A DNA stretch of 64,000 nt from Symsagittifera roscoffensis (Eukaryota; Xenacoelomorpha; Acoela; Convolutidae), in the NCBI RefSeq assembly GCF_963678635.1, contig NC_087062.1:65844647-65908646 (forward strand), in the 5' to 3' direction. The position numbers and the translations under genes are program-made. Under the pieces are notes generated by a model that was given only the letters and a program-made list of their open reading frames with translations, had not been told where the DNA came from and did no database searches. Position 1 is the first letter of the stretch; each line of letters starts with the position of its first letter. This document shows positions 31,571 through 43,185 of the stretch, piece by piece.

Positions 31571-32610
31571 ATTGGATATTTTGAAAAAAAAATTAATTAA
31601 TTTTTGCTTATGAAGAAAATCTATGTTGTTTATAATATTTTTCTATGAAAATAATTAAAATTACTGTTGCCAGCTCAGAAGTTATTCTTGCTTCTTTTAT
31701 ACATTTGCAAATTGTCAAATTTAGAGAGATTAGAAAAGTGACAAATATCATCAAAAGAAGAAAGATGTCTTTCCTAATGAATAAATGTCTTAACCTTTAG
31801 ATAGTTATTGAAAAATCGTACCTGAGGAGGTGGTCAAAAATTTTTGGGAAGTTGATATAGGCTTTCTGGAGGGAGTGAAAAATTACAAGAAAAAATGCAA
31901 AAAATTACGTGGAGAGGAAGAAATATTTCAAAGGTGTCTATGATAAAAAAAATATACTATTTTGAAAAAAGAAGCATTTGAGAAATGATTCGTCCTGCCA
32001 TTTGTTTTTTGTTTTCCGAGGCAAAAGGTGAGTATGGTCGGATTTTTTATTAATTTTTGACAAGTGGGTTGGATATAGGTAATTTTTGGTGAGAGGAGTA
32101 CTGACGGTCTAGGAATGAGCTTTCTAGGTTAGTTTTCGTTTATTGGATGATCGGGGATATTCAGGAGTTATATGTACTTTAGGCTAAACGATCATGTCTT
32201 ATTTCACTTCTATGATTATGGCTATTTTATGATTTTTCCTTGAGGGAAATTTTAAGTATAAGTTACGACAATTTTGCTGATGTTTTTACTAGTTAATAGG
32301 GAAGGCTTAAAACATTCAAATTTTATTTTTTTGTTTCAGTTTTCAAATATAAGCGTGTTGCTTAATTTTGACCCGGAGGTCTTTCAGTTATAGTTTCATA
32401 TACGTTTGAAGTCAGTCAAATGTCGGCTAAAGAAAGGTTTTCAGAGAGGGGTGATGTTTAAATAAATTCTGATTGGCTAAAGTTGAACTAGTTCTTCAAG
32501 AAATTCAGTATGAATTATAGAAAAGAGAAGAAAAGTTATTACATTTTAAAAAATTTAAATTGATTATTTAATTAGCAAGAGGTTTTTTAAATTCATATTT
32601 CTTTAAAATT
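31571..32610 (-). other. Copy B pol-env intergenic region
   Basis: About 1 kb without a gene. It is nearly identical to 49681-50713 in unit 2 and only loosely similar to 6383-7403 in copy A, the clearest match being the hydrophobic 'TICKCIKEA' stretch near 31700. No RNA gene or terminator signature is seen. Confidence 0.5.
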
Positions 32611-34440
32611 TTAGATTTTGGAATGAAAGTTTTGTAATCTTCTCGTGGTTGACTTCTGAGTCGTGATGATTGTCGTAGTTGAGTTTTTTTTTGTTTCTGG
32701 TGATAAAATTTGTTCATCTAATTTTTGATTTTTCCTTTGTTTTTGAGGTATTTGTTTACTGCTAGTTTCTTGAGATTTTTGTTTGGTATTTATAAGTTTT
32801 TTATTTTTTGGTTCTAATAATTGTGTTGAACAATTTATTTTATGTGTTTTTTGGTGATTATCATCTGAGTTGTCGTTAGTCATTTAGTCCTGTGAAGAAG
32901 TATAACTGTGTTAGATCGCGATGAGCGTGTTCTTTTGGGTAATATGGTAAAAGATTATTACTGTGTTGAACTATTTCCTTTTTATTTGAATCAATAATAT
33001 TATATGTTACATCAGTGGGTTTGTCAATAATCTGAAATGGTTCTTTTCGGATTGGTTGTAACTTTTAGGATATTCCTTTTTGTGTTACAAAATTTGGTGT
33101 TTAGACATACGTTCCAATTTTCAGGTTTGACGCACGTGGGAATCGTTAATTAAATTGCGATTGAATATTCTGTTTTTGTAATAGTTTTTCGGCTATTTTT
33201 TGATAAATTTCCTTGTGTTTTTATCTCTTTTTAAAACCCATTCGGTTTGTGTACCGGGAGCTAATTTTAAGGTTTGTGGGGCGATGAAAACGATCTTCAT
33301 CGTGCGTGTGTAACGGTAAATTATAACATATTGAATCTTTGTGTTTTTTGAGGAATTTGCTTTGAACATTTTTGGTTTCCGTGTTTTTTTATTGAAAACC
33401 ACTTCATGAGGTGATAGTCCTATGGTTGGGGATATCTGTGATTAGAAGCTAAGGGGAATAATTTTACGTCGGTTGACCCTTCAGTGTAATTTGTATCATA
33501 TCCATTTATGATACATCTGAGGTTTTCTTGTAGTGAACGGTTCATTTCTTCGACTAAACCATTAGTCCATGGGGCATGAGACGTTCGTGGTTTTTGTTTA
33601 ATTTTGTATAGATGACATAATGTGATAATTTCATTTTTTATGAATTCAGTGTCGTTATTGGTGGCAAGGATTTCTGGTAATCCAATTTTTGCTATCCAGT
33701 GTTCGTAAAGTGTTGTATATAAATAAAATACATTACAATGAGGTACAGGGTTGAGTGCTACATAGTGTTTAAATGCATCAAATATAACAATTACAGTGAG
33801 TTTTCGTCTGGAGAGGATTATATCGCTCCTTTTGTATCAAATGAGATTCTGTGGTTGAAATATAAACTTTGTCGTTTAAAGTCTCGTTTATCTGCTATTT
33901 GTTACTGATGTGGGTAAGGTTTATTTAACTGGCAGGTTATGCAATCGTAAGATAATAATTAAATCCAAATCGGTGCGTTTGGAAAGTAAACATAAAGTGG
34001 ATAAAGTTTGATTATGTTTTTCTGATCCTGCATGTCCTTTTGTATTTCAGGAATGTGAAATGTGAAATGTTAGGAGTATCATACTTAGTGGTAAACATGG
34101 TACTTCGATGTCAGATGTTTGATATTCCAAAATAGCGGTGTTCTCGTTTATGGATGTGTTTTTAAACTTTCTGAAGTATCTAAGAAGTGTTTTGTTTCCT
34201 AGAATTGTGATATCTGCTTTTACGTGTTTTGTTTTATATGTGTGCCAAGACTTAATTTGTCTAATGACTAGCCCAAGTTTCTTTTTTTCTGTGGCTGGTA
34301 GAAAGATATTCTCAATTTCACTTTTTGAAAGAGGTATATTATCTAGATTTCATGTAGATTAAAAACTTGGTTTATTGTGTTTTTTGAGTCTAAATCTGGA
34401 GGTTCTGATAAGTTTACGTTATCAGTGAGTTTTCTTTTTC
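32611..34440 (-). pseudogene. Copy B integrase, defective
   Basis: Sense-strand order: 'SWHTYKTKHVKAD' (about 34230), an HHCC region broken by frame changes ('GHAGSEKHNQTL', about 34040), 'FDTKGAI' (about 33840, first Asp kept), 'ATNNDTEF' (about 33650) in place of the VTDNGTE of copy A, so the second catalytic Asp is Asn, then 'GLVEEMNRSLQENL' with the Glu, and a basic C-terminal frame (32883-32611, 'ITTQKSTTRRLQNFHSK'). Stops occur throughout. Same order and defects as copy C. Confidence 0.78.
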
Positions 34441-35140
34441 TTCTAAAGGGAATGGGTCTGTACTATACATTTTTTTGCTTAAATGATTTTTCTTGTAAAT
34501 TGTTTTTGATCCATGATGAATATGGTATCAACTTAAATGTAGAGTTTCCTAACAAGTCTACTTCGTAGTGAGTTTTTTGGCAATCTAGATATAATGGAAA
34601 ATGTTGTAAATTGTTTATTTGTGCATGATCAACGTCAGTTTTTACTGCGTATTTGCATTCTAATCGTGGTGATGTTTCGTCTTTTGCCAGAAAAAACTTA
34701 GTGTTTTGTGGCATTTCTACTGTTGTTTTTCTTGTTATTAGTTCAGGTGGTGTGTTTCCACTGAGTGTGTCTGGCAAAGCAAGATTTTTTTCTGCGGTCC
34801 AAACTATATGGGATTTTGAGAATTTCATTACAATCAACTGAAATCTATAAATAGTATGGTTTGGATTTGACTTTTGTGTAAGTAGAAAAAATTTAAAATT
34901 TATGATCTGTAATTAAAATTGTTGGATGTTTTGATCCAAGTGTTAAAAGTTTATATTCTGTGAGAGTAAATATCATAGCTGTGAATTCTCTCATAAATGT
35001 AGAGAGTCTAATTTCTGCTGGTGTAAATGATCTTGAGTTTGCTGAAATAAATTTCATTTTGTTTGTTCCATTGTGTGATTGTAATAATGCTGCGCCGATT
35101 TCAGAATTGGAGGCGTCGCACATAGCATAAAGTGAGGAGT
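34441..35140 (-). pseudogene. Copy B RNase H
   Basis: 'MCDASNSEIGAALLQSHNG' (35123, first Asp), 'LSTFMREFTAMIFTLTEY' (Glu), 'TILITDHKF' (third Asp) at about 34893, then a frame change to 'HIVWTAEKNLALPDTLSG', the conserved tail of Ty3/Gypsy RNase H (34800), and the connection to integrase. It keeps the part that copy A has deleted. Confidence 0.8.
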
Positions 35141-35820
35141 GTTTTTATTTCTCCAAAATGTTTTTGGTTTTCTCTTGTCCATTCAAAATTATTATATTGT
35201 CTAAGAATATTATAAAATGGTCTTAAATTTAATTGCAATTCATAGACGTATTCACTTTAGACGTATTCATAGACGTGTTCATAGACGTATTCTTGGAATG
35301 CAAAAGTGTAGCATTCCAAGAAATTCTTGGATTTTCTTTTTATTTGATGGAGATTGAAGTTTTATGAATGCGTTAATGCGAGTTTTTAATGAAAGGATTG
35401 TATTTCCTTTAACAATTTGTCCAAGGAATTTTACATGAGTTATGTTCATGGAAAAATTTGATTCGTCTGGGGCTGCTATCAGCGTCGTGATTGTTCATCT
35501 AGTGGCATTTGATTGTATACGCTGTTGATCTCAGCTGTTGTAAAGTATTTTCCGTCTATTGTTGTGAGAACTAATTGAATTGGTTTTATGGGCCAATTAC
35601 ATTTAGATTCATCAATAAGTGTTTGAGGTATCTTGCGTCCAGAACGATTTTTAAAGATTCTCCTTTAGCGAGGATAATAACGGGATTTATGAATGTGTTT
35701 CCTTTTGGTGATTTTTCCTTATTAACAGCAGAAATGGTTTCGTTTTGTTCTAAGCTATCTAGTAGTCTTTTGACTTTATCTTGTAAGTGAATTCGAACTT
35801 TACTCGCTCATTGTTTTTTG
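35141..35820 (-). pseudogene. Copy B reverse transcriptase with catalytic core deleted
   Basis: The fingers part ('TISAVNKEKSPKG'-like, 'SLKIVLDARY') is at 35800-35600. Motif A reads 'FTTAEINSVYNQMPLDEQS' at about 35540, with Glu where copy A has Asp. Directly after 'DEQSRR' the sequence jumps to the thumb ('KIQEFLGML'), so motifs B and C, including YLDD, are gone (copy A 3870-4095). The thumb is interrupted by tandem 'atagacgtattc' repeats. It cannot be an active polymerase. Confidence 0.82.
35235..35332 (-). repeat. Minisatellite and hairpin inside the RT thumb (copy B)
   Basis: Degenerate 12-base units 'atagacgtattc' (four copies) sit beside a perfect 10-bp stem, 'cttggaatgc' with 'gcattccaag', around a 9-base loop. 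The same structure is in the three other minus-strand RT segments (38283, 53355 and 56190) and absent from copy A. Confidence 0.88.
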
Positions 35821-36563
35821 AAAACTGCGTCAGTTTTTAGCGGTAGATGTAGTGGTGAATTTGTTTTTCCAACATCAAATTTAGATGTAGCGTAAAAAAT
35901 TGGGTATTTAATTAGAAGTTCTGCTAGTTGTTCGAATTCTTGCTGTGTAATTTGAGAGAGTTGAAAATTGAAAATTGTAAGGAATTTTTGTTGTTCAGTT
36001 GTATATTTTGATATATGAAAAGTTGGTTTGAAATAAGGTGTTTTTGTAAAGTAGTCCGTTTTTTGTTTTGGATCAATTATTAGATCAATAATTGATAATT
36101 CTTCATTAAAAATTGATGATTGGCATATATCTAATATTTTCAAGATCTTGTTTACTCTATATGCTGTTTCTACTGTTGGAGAAATTGTTGCATTTGTTTC
36201 ACAACGTCCTAAAAGTCCGAGAGGTAACGTTATTCTATATGGAGAATCGTTGTATACGTGCAAAGAAATCATATTGGAAATTGTATTGTTTGAGTAATTG
36301 ATTGATGAGATCGTTACTCGAAAAAATTTATGAATTGGTTTGAATTCAAGGCCTGACATGTATAGTCGTTGTTTGTTTTGTTTTATGTTGTTTTGATGGA
36401 AATGACTTATTGAGAAGTTATATACATATCCTGCTGGTGGTTTCAGGTGTTTCTGTTCTTGGTTATATCTGGCGTAAAATTTGGAGAAAAATGGCGGTTG
36501 TTTATTTAATCTTTGAAAGATTGGGAATGATATGATTTCCTTTCTTGTATATTTATCCTTCAT
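35808..36563 (-). CDS. Copy B protease-RT spacer and RT N-terminus (open frame)
   Basis: A 251-codon open frame, the longest in copy B. It starts in the protease C-terminal tail ('MKDKYTRKEIISF'), runs through the beta-rich spacer ('HKFFRVTISSINYSNN', 'YRITLPLGLLGRCETNATI') and ends in the RT N-terminus ('FDVGKTNSPLHLPLKTDAV'). It matches copy A 2780-3520, which needs three frames there. The frame is preserved here although both ends of pol are broken. Confidence 0.75.
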   Translation of the reverse strand: MKDKYTRKEIISFPIFQRLNKQPPFFSKFYARYNQEQKHLKPPAGYVYNFSISHFHQNNIKQNKQRLYMSGLEFKPIHKFFRVTISSINYSNNTISNMISLHVYNDSPYRITLPLGLLGRCETNATISPTVETAYRVNKILKILDICQSSIFNEELSIIDLIIDPKQKTDYFTKTPYFKPTFHISKYTTEQQKFLTIFNFQLSQITQQEFEQLAELLIKYPIFYATSKFDVGKTNSPLHLPLKTDAVFKKQ

Positions 36564-37010
36564 ATGTAATTTGCTATTCAGAATAAAACTAGTGGGGATA
36601 TATTTTATAAGTGGTATTCGAATGATATTGTGTTTTATATCTGTGATATGAAATGTTTGTTTGAAAGGTTTAGTTAAAAGTTTTTTTGTTCCATTAATCG
36701 AGTGGGAACAATGAGTAACTGATTTTTTCCAAAATTGCTAAAATTGATCTTTCTGCTGTGGCTAATCTGCTTGAGATCTTTGAAGGTCATGATTTCGGAT
36801 GTAAATTTTGTATTTCATTACATGTGGGGAATGTTTATAATATTTGGTTCTGCTCCTGAGTCTATTAGGAAATCAATTTCGAGGTCTGGTGATAAAAAAT
36901 CTTTGCTTTTTGGACTTTATAAGAGAAGTGGGATTGTCCAAACTTTTTCACTGGGTAGTTGTGCTTTATTTGCTGTTCGTACTTGAAATTCCTTTAAATT
37001 CTTGTTCGGT
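36564..37010 (-). pseudogene. Copy B aspartic protease
   Basis: Sense strand reads 'SPDLEIDFLIDSGAEPN' at about 36900-36850 (catalytic Asp and DSGA kept), soon followed by a stop. The C-terminal strand 'KHNIIRIPLI' is near 36620. Copy C shares the motif with a different frame break. Confidence 0.75.
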
Positions 37011-37635
37011 TTAGTCTGTTATGTTTTGTGTATTATCTGAATTTTCAAATTTATTAAAACTTTTATCGTTTAATTCGGTTCAATTGGTGTTCCGTATTCA
37101 TTTTCGATCTGTAGCTTGTGTATTTTCTATTTTGTTCTCATCATCTGCGGATTCACAATTTATATGTTTTGATTGTAATTCTGAATTTTTGTGTTATCAA
37201 TATCGGGAGCGTCTGATTGAGTTTCTTCAGTTGATTGTACCTGGTTGATTTGTCTTTGATGTTTGAGTGTACTACTTCTATAGCTTCGTTGTGAATTTTG
37301 ATATTGTGTATTTTTCCGGTGTGGTGACTGCGAAAAATTTCTTTGTCGATTTGAAAAATCAGAATTTCGGTTCTTGGATTTGTCACGTGATCTATTGTGA
37401 TAATAATTATAAATTGATCTGTTGTTTGAATAGTTTCGTGATCTATTATCTGAGTATTGTCTATTCCTATTGATTGAGTAGTTCCTGTTTCGGTTATACG
37501 AAGAATTTCTGGAACGGTTGTTTGAATAGTATCTATTTCGAGAGTTTGAATTTGAACGCTTTCTATTGTAATTGGAGTAATTATTTCTGTTTGAGTTTGA
37601 TCTTGAATAAATCTTGAATGTTGTAAATTATGAAA
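37011..37635 (-). pseudogene. Copy B gag nucleocapsid tail next to protease
   Basis: The basic, repeat-rich gag tail ('SYRSSTLKHQRQINQVQS', then Asn/Arg-rich) and the acidic segment before protease. Its 5' side is fused at about 37630 to a block of RNase H/RT rather than to the rest of gag. Confidence 0.68.
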
Positions 37636-38714
37636 TGATATGAAATGTTGTAAATTATTTATTTGTGCATGATCAACGTCAGTTTTTACTGCGTATTTCC
37701 ATTCTAATCGTGGTGATGTTTCGTCTTTTGGCAGAAAAAACTTAGTGTTTTGTGGCCTTTCTACTGTTGTTTTTCTTGTTATTAGTTCAGGTGGTGTGTT
37801 CGACTGAGTGTGTCTGGCAAAGCAAGATTTTTTTCTGCGATCCAAACTATATGTGATTTTGGGAATTTCATTACAATCAACTGATATCTATAAATACTAT
37901 GGTTTGGATTTGACTTTTGTGTAAGTAGAAAAAATAAAAATTTATGATCTGTAATTAAAATTGTTGGATGTTTTGATCCAAGTGTTAAAAATTTATATTC
38001 TGTGAGAGTATATATCATAGCTGTGCATTCTCTCATAAATGTAGAGAGTCTAATTTCTGCTTCTGTAAATGATCTTGAATTTGCTGAAATAAATTTCATT
38101 TTGTTTGTTCCATTGTGTGATTGTAATAATGCTGCGCCGATTTCAAAATTGGAGGCGTCGCACAGAGCATAAAGTGAGGAGTGTTTTTATTTCTCCAAAA
38201 CGTTTTTGGTGTTCTCTTGTCCATTCAAAATTATTATTATTGTCTAAGAACCTTATAAAATGGTCTTAAAATTAATTGCATTTCATAGACGTATTCACTT
38301 TAGACGTATTCATAGACGTATTCATAGACGTATTCTTGGAATGCAAAAGTGTAGCATTCCAAGAAATTCTTGGATTTTCTTTTTATTTGATGGAGGTTGA
38401 AGTTTTATGATTGCGTCAATGCGAGTATATAATGAAAGGGTTGTATTTCCTTTAAGAATTTGTCCAAGAAATTTTACATGAGTTGTGTTTATGGAAAAAA
38501 ACTTGATTCGTCTGGGGCTGCTATCAGCGTCGTGATTGTTCATCTAGTGGCATTTGATTGTATACGCTGTTGATGTCAGCTGTTGTAAAGTATTTTCCGT
38601 CTATTTTTGTGAGAACTAATTGAATTGGTTCTATGGGCCAATTACATTTAGATTCATCAATAAGTGTATTGAGGTATCTTGCGTCCAGAACAATTTTTAA
38701 AGATTCTCCTCTGA
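37636..38714 (-). pseudogene. RT-RNase H block embedded in gag (unit 1)
   Basis: A second, shorter copy of RT thumb and RNase H inside the gag tail: 'LGQILKGNTTLSLYTRIDA' (38460), 'FLGMLHFCIPRI' with the minisatellite (38283-38360), 'LSTFMRECTAMIYTLTEY' (about 38040), 'HPTILITDHKF' and 'AEKNLALPDTLS' (37840). Its left junction with gag is at about 37630 and its right junction at about 38715, next to the 'TLDARYLN' RT segment. It has the same YLDD deletion as the main copy, but motif A keeps Asp ('TTADINSVYNQ'). Confidence 0.8.
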
Positions 38715-39440
38715 TGAAAAATCAGAATTTCGGTTCTTGGATTTGTCACGTGATCTATTGTGATAACTATTCTAGTTTGATCTGTTGTTTGAATAGTTTC
38801 GTGATCTATTATCTGAGTATTGTCTATTCCTATTGATTGAGTAGTTCCTGTTTCGGTTATACGAAGAATTTCTGGAACGGTTGTTTGAATAGTATCTATT
38901 TCGAGAGTTTGAATTTGAACGCATTCTATTGTAATTGGAGTAATTATTTCTGTTTGAGCTTGATCTTGAATAAATCTTGAATGTTGTAAATTATGAAATG
39001 ATATGAAATTATGAATTCTATTGTAATTGGAGTAATTATTTCTGTTTGAGTTTGATCTTGAATAAATCTTTCCATATTGATTGTTTTGACTGTTTGATCA
39101 ACTATGTATCTTTTGGAGAAAATTTGTGAATTTTTTTGATCTCGATATCTTCCGCGGTATTTATTTTGGTAAGGAGGTTGTTGTCTAGAGGTATAAAAGT
39201 TATATGGGAGTAGTTTTCCTGAATTATTATGACTGTGAATGTTTTTGTTTGTTAAATTATGGTCTTTTTTCATAAATTGATAAAAGAATTTATTTGGTTC
39301 TCTATATTTCTGTGGTTTGGTCTGATTATCTTGTTGTTTCTGTCTATATTCAGCAATGCTATGTCCATATCTACAACAATAGTTACACTGCTTTTTGAAT
39401 GATGGTTTGCCCTTAAAATTTGAATTTTCTCGTAGATATT
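38715..39440 (-). pseudogene. Copy B gag nucleocapsid and zinc knuckle
   Basis: The knuckle reads CNYCCRYGHSIAEY at about 39390-39350, so the last Cys is Tyr. Downstream is the basic tail ('YMKKDHNLTNKNIHSHNNSG', 'NKYRGRYRDQKNSQIF'). An 82-base tandem repeat ('attgtaattggagtaatta') lies at 38930-39070. The tail reaches the embedded RT block at 38715. It repeats the gag stretch at 37355-37630. Confidence 0.75.
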
Positions 39441-41516
39441 CAATCTTTGAATAATTTTTTTGGCTAGTTCAGTGTCGGAGAATGAATTTTATTAATTGTA
39501 AAGTAGTTGTGTGGATGTTGCTTACGTATTGTAATTTTATTTTTCTGTTTCTTCTAGGTTCATAGTGATTTCAGCTTGTTCTAGTTTTTCTACTAGTTTT
39601 CGGAAATCTATATCAGGTTTTCGAATTGAAGATGAATATGCTCTCTTTCTTATCGCTATTTTTCGTAATTGTGAAATAAGTTTCATCATCAAGGTTTCTG
39701 TCATTTTTGTGTTTTATAATCATGCGTACTAAAGGAATATGTTTTTCCTACTAACGTTTCGAGTTTCGATTCTTTCTGTAAGTTGTTTAATTGTTTCATT
39801 AGGGAGTCTACGATTTTGTTGCATGGAACTCTTTCACGTTGTAATTTCTTTCAGAGTCCTACAGTTTGGAAATTCTTGTGTTAATCTTTTCCAGTCTGAA
39901 CTAATTTCGGTTTGTAAAACCGAAAACCATTTTTGGGCTGCGCCATCAAGTGTGGTTTGGATTAAAGCTGTGCGTCTATGTATCCAATTTTGATGAAGTG
40001 GCGTATTTTCTGGTTCAGGCCTTATACTAAAAATTAAATTAGCTGTGATTGCGTTTAAATTATCTTCTACTGAGTATTCAGGACCTCTCCCTCTGAATAC
40101 CATTAGTGGTTTATCAGAAGATATAGAAGATCCACCCATAAGGTATGGATTTTGAGTCAGTTGTAGTGATTCTGTGGCTTTTGGTATTTGAAAAAAAATT
40201 GTGAGGTTTGTTTTTGTAATTTCATGCTTTTGTAAATAATATGGTAATGGGATTTCATTTTGCATTTGAATTGGTTGATAACTTTGTGTATTTATACGAT
40301 TTTGTGATTGAAAGTCATTATTATATGATACATGGTTTTGCCTTGTTTGTTGTGTTTGTTCATTTCGTATAAATGGTTCAAAAAGATCTGGTCGATAAAT
40401 AGGATCTGGTTGATCAAAATTCCAATTATTGTTTTTGTTGGTTTGTGCTGAATCGTTGTTGATTTTGGCTATAATATTCTTCATCTTCTGAAAAATGTGG
40501 TTGATTCATTGTATGATCTTCTTAATCATATTTTTTTTGTTGGAACAACGGATAGTTTTCGCTACGATCCATTGTAACTCGTGGTTGATCGTTGAAAAAT
40601 AGTGTGTGGGAGGCTTGTTGTAGTACATTTTGATTATAGTTTTGTGCTTGTGATTGATTTTGACTGTTCATATAGGGTGTTTTGTTATTTTAGATTTTGC
40701 AAAAAAGTTATAGTTATGATCTGAAAAGCTGTTTCCATTAGACGTTTTTTGTTTTTTGTTTGTCGTGATGTCCTTGCTGGTTTAAATGTTTGAAAATCCA
40801 TTTGTGAGTATTTTGGAATGATAGAAGGTTTTACTGTAGATTGTATAGTTGTTTGCGGAAATGTTGTATTTTTTTTGGAGTTGTAAGTGTAGGATGAATG
40901 GGGGAAATGCTTTGAGGCGTTGTTGTTGGCCTTGTCTCGACTATTTCTTCATCCATGAAATGTGATGGAGTTTCAATAACTTTTTTTGTAGGATTTCTTG
41001 TTCCATTTAAATTTTCTTGTATTTTATTGAATATGGAGTTTAAGCTATTACTTCCTTGTGGAGTTTGAGCTTGTGAACATTGCATTATAATTTAAAGTTG
41101 TTGTTTCCAAAGTACGTGGAGTTATTCTAACATAGTCTTTATTGATAGAAATAGAGGTGATTGCTTGACTTGATATATCAGTTGTTACATATTAATAATT
41201 GATGAATTAGACCAATCAGGGTCCCAAACATAATCTGTTCCATCTGCTAATACAATTTCATCGTCTGAATTTTGCGGTCAAAAAATTTCTCTTTATAGCG
41301 CTGTGAGATCAATGTTATGGACAAAAAAATCAATTAGAAACCATGCTTGTATTCTTTGTAAATCCTATTTGACATTTTGTGAGATTTCGTTATTAATAAT
41401 GTTTTCACGGATTGTAATTAACAATATTGAGAAAAGGTCGATTTCTTGTCTGACAGTTGAATGTCGGGATGTTTGAGTTGGTGACTCATTTTGTGTTTCT
41501 TTCAATTCTAGTATTG
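39441..41516 (-). pseudogene. Copy B gag, N-terminal and capsid regions
   Basis: A 216-codon frame (40484-39834) holds the capsid: 'QSYQPIQMQNEIPLPYYLQ', 'NPYLMGGSSISSDKPLMVF', 'LIQTTLDGAAQKWFSVLQ' with 'SDWKRLTQEF'. Upstream, 41085-40831 is a Pro/Thr-rich N-terminal part ('NSLNSIFNKIQENLNG'), and further sense-strand start text 'VTNSNIPTFN' lies at about 41450. The element stops abruptly at about 41516, where unit 2 begins, so its 5' end and 5' LTR are missing. Confidence 0.78.
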
Positions 41517-41520
41517 AATT

Positions 41521-42502
41521 TAACCTTTTAGACCTTACATTTTGCTCTTTTTTTTACTTTCATAGGTCTTTTCCTTTCCTAAGTCATGATTCTTTTAGAG
41601 TTTCTCTCCCAGAACTAGAAATGGTAAGACCTTAAAATTTTTTTTTAAACAATTTGCATCTATATAAAGATTTCATTATCTTATTTCATTATAGATTTTT
41701 CCCCTTTTTTCATTTTTTTTATCAAGCACAAAACTTTTTGCTTTTATTACTTTTGTATGAAATGCGAATAACAAAACTAATGCGATTGGTTGTTTTTGAG
41801 TTTTTTCCAAAAACGCTATTTCATAGAAACAAATACAAAGAAAATCTTTGGAATGGGGTTTCTTTGTTGATTTAAAAGTTTTTTGAGACACTTTGGAACT
41901 TTTTTTAGTTTTTTCTCAAAAACTACTCTACCAATTTTCAATAAGTGCTATCGATAGAAAGTATGTCTACTCACTTGTGTCTGCATGAGCCCCTAGTCTC
42001 TTTTTACCTTCCCCCACTTTCTATAGCCTTCACAAAAGTCTACTATTTATCTAGGGTACAAAACTAGGGTACAAATTTTGAGCCTGCTTATAACTTGTAT
42101 ACCGTGTGTTAAACTATTGTGAAGTACCCTTGAACATTGCTTTAACAAATTAATTTGAAAACGCGGTGGGTTGTAGTAGTCAAGTACTACACGGATTATT
42201 TTTTCTTTCCTTTCCTTTAGTAGATACCTTTTCTTTTACTGACAAAAAAAAAATTTCTACTTTCCGGCTATAAAATATTCATTCACACTTGTTAATTCGT
42301 AGTGTGCATTTTAAAATTAAAAACCACGTTTTCCAAACAAGAATAGAAGTCCATTACAATCATCACCTAATTAATAATTATCTTTTTATGAATCATTTTG
42401 AAAAAACAACCAGGTTGTTATCAACCTAAAAAACAATTCAGGTAAGAATTGTCAAAATTGGGTAGACTACAAGGAAAGCAAAGGGAAGCAGTTTGAAACT
42501 AG
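41521..42502. other. Flanking DNA of unit 2, no gene seen
   Basis: Near-identical to 20113-21094. Only scattered substitutions and one- or two-base length changes are visible. Confidence 0.6.
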
Positions 42503-42802
42503 GGACCAACCGTACAACTCTCCCCTTCCCCCAAAACGCCTTAGGGGGGAAATACGGATTTTTCATCCGCTAACTTTGAGTATAAACTAGATTCGTACAA
42601 AATATTACTAAAGAAAATTGAATTAAAACATTTATTTGTGTAATATAAATTCACTCCCAGATAAAAAAAATGATAAACTAATTTTATTTGCTCGTTTGTA
42701 TGAAATGCATATTTTATACAGAATTATTTTGCAAAATTAATACATGCTTGGGCGGGCATTCTACGGTAGGTCACTTAGGGGGAGAGATTGTACGGTTGAT
42801 CC
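42503..42802. mobile_element. MITE with 8-bp target duplication (unit 2)
   Basis: Same element as 21095-21393, with the duplication GAAACTAG at 42495-42502 and 42803-42810. Its presence in both units shows that it inserted before the segmental duplication. Confidence 0.88.
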
Positions 42803-42810
42803 GAAACTAG

Positions 42811-43185
42811 TTATTTAAATTGTATTTTATTTTACTTCACTGTAAAATATTCATAACTAAGCAATCATAATTCATGACTAAATCATACTCTGTATTAGTA
42901 AACCTAAAACCCTAGTAGTTCAGAGATCAAGAATATAGATAAAAGAAATCAGTTACTTTTTTCTCTCCTATAATTTCGCAATAAACCAGTATCTCGCTAG
43001 ATCTATTGAGACTAGGAAAATATAAGCAAGATTAGGATTGGAATAACGAGTTGCATGAACCTATCCAAAACCTATCCAAAACTAGATAGCGTGACGAACA
43101 GACCGTGCACATTATCTAAATTTACCCTATGAGAAGGCCAGCCCGGACCTAAACTCACAAACCAAAGCTCTTAAGCTTTTACTTA
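42811..43185 (+). repeat. LTR-like remnant (unit 2)
   Basis: Counterpart of 21402-21765, including 'caataaacc' and 'ctagatctattgag'. A small duplication of 'aacctatccaa' at about 43060 distinguishes it from unit 1. Confidence 0.58.

Larger units (their letters stand above)
20113..41520. repeat. Segmental tandem duplication, unit 1
   Basis: The sequence starting 'ttttagaccttac' at about 20113 recurs at about 41521, and the two units then run in parallel, with local differences, to 41516 and 59395. The noncoding flanks (20113-22410 against 41521-43770) differ by only scattered bases. Unit 1 holds retroelement copy B and is longer than unit 2 because of a tRNA-bearing insert (22480-22984), a 1.5-kb stretch of 3' region (24190-25763) and a 1.19-kb internal duplication (26192-28577). 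Confidence 0.9.
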
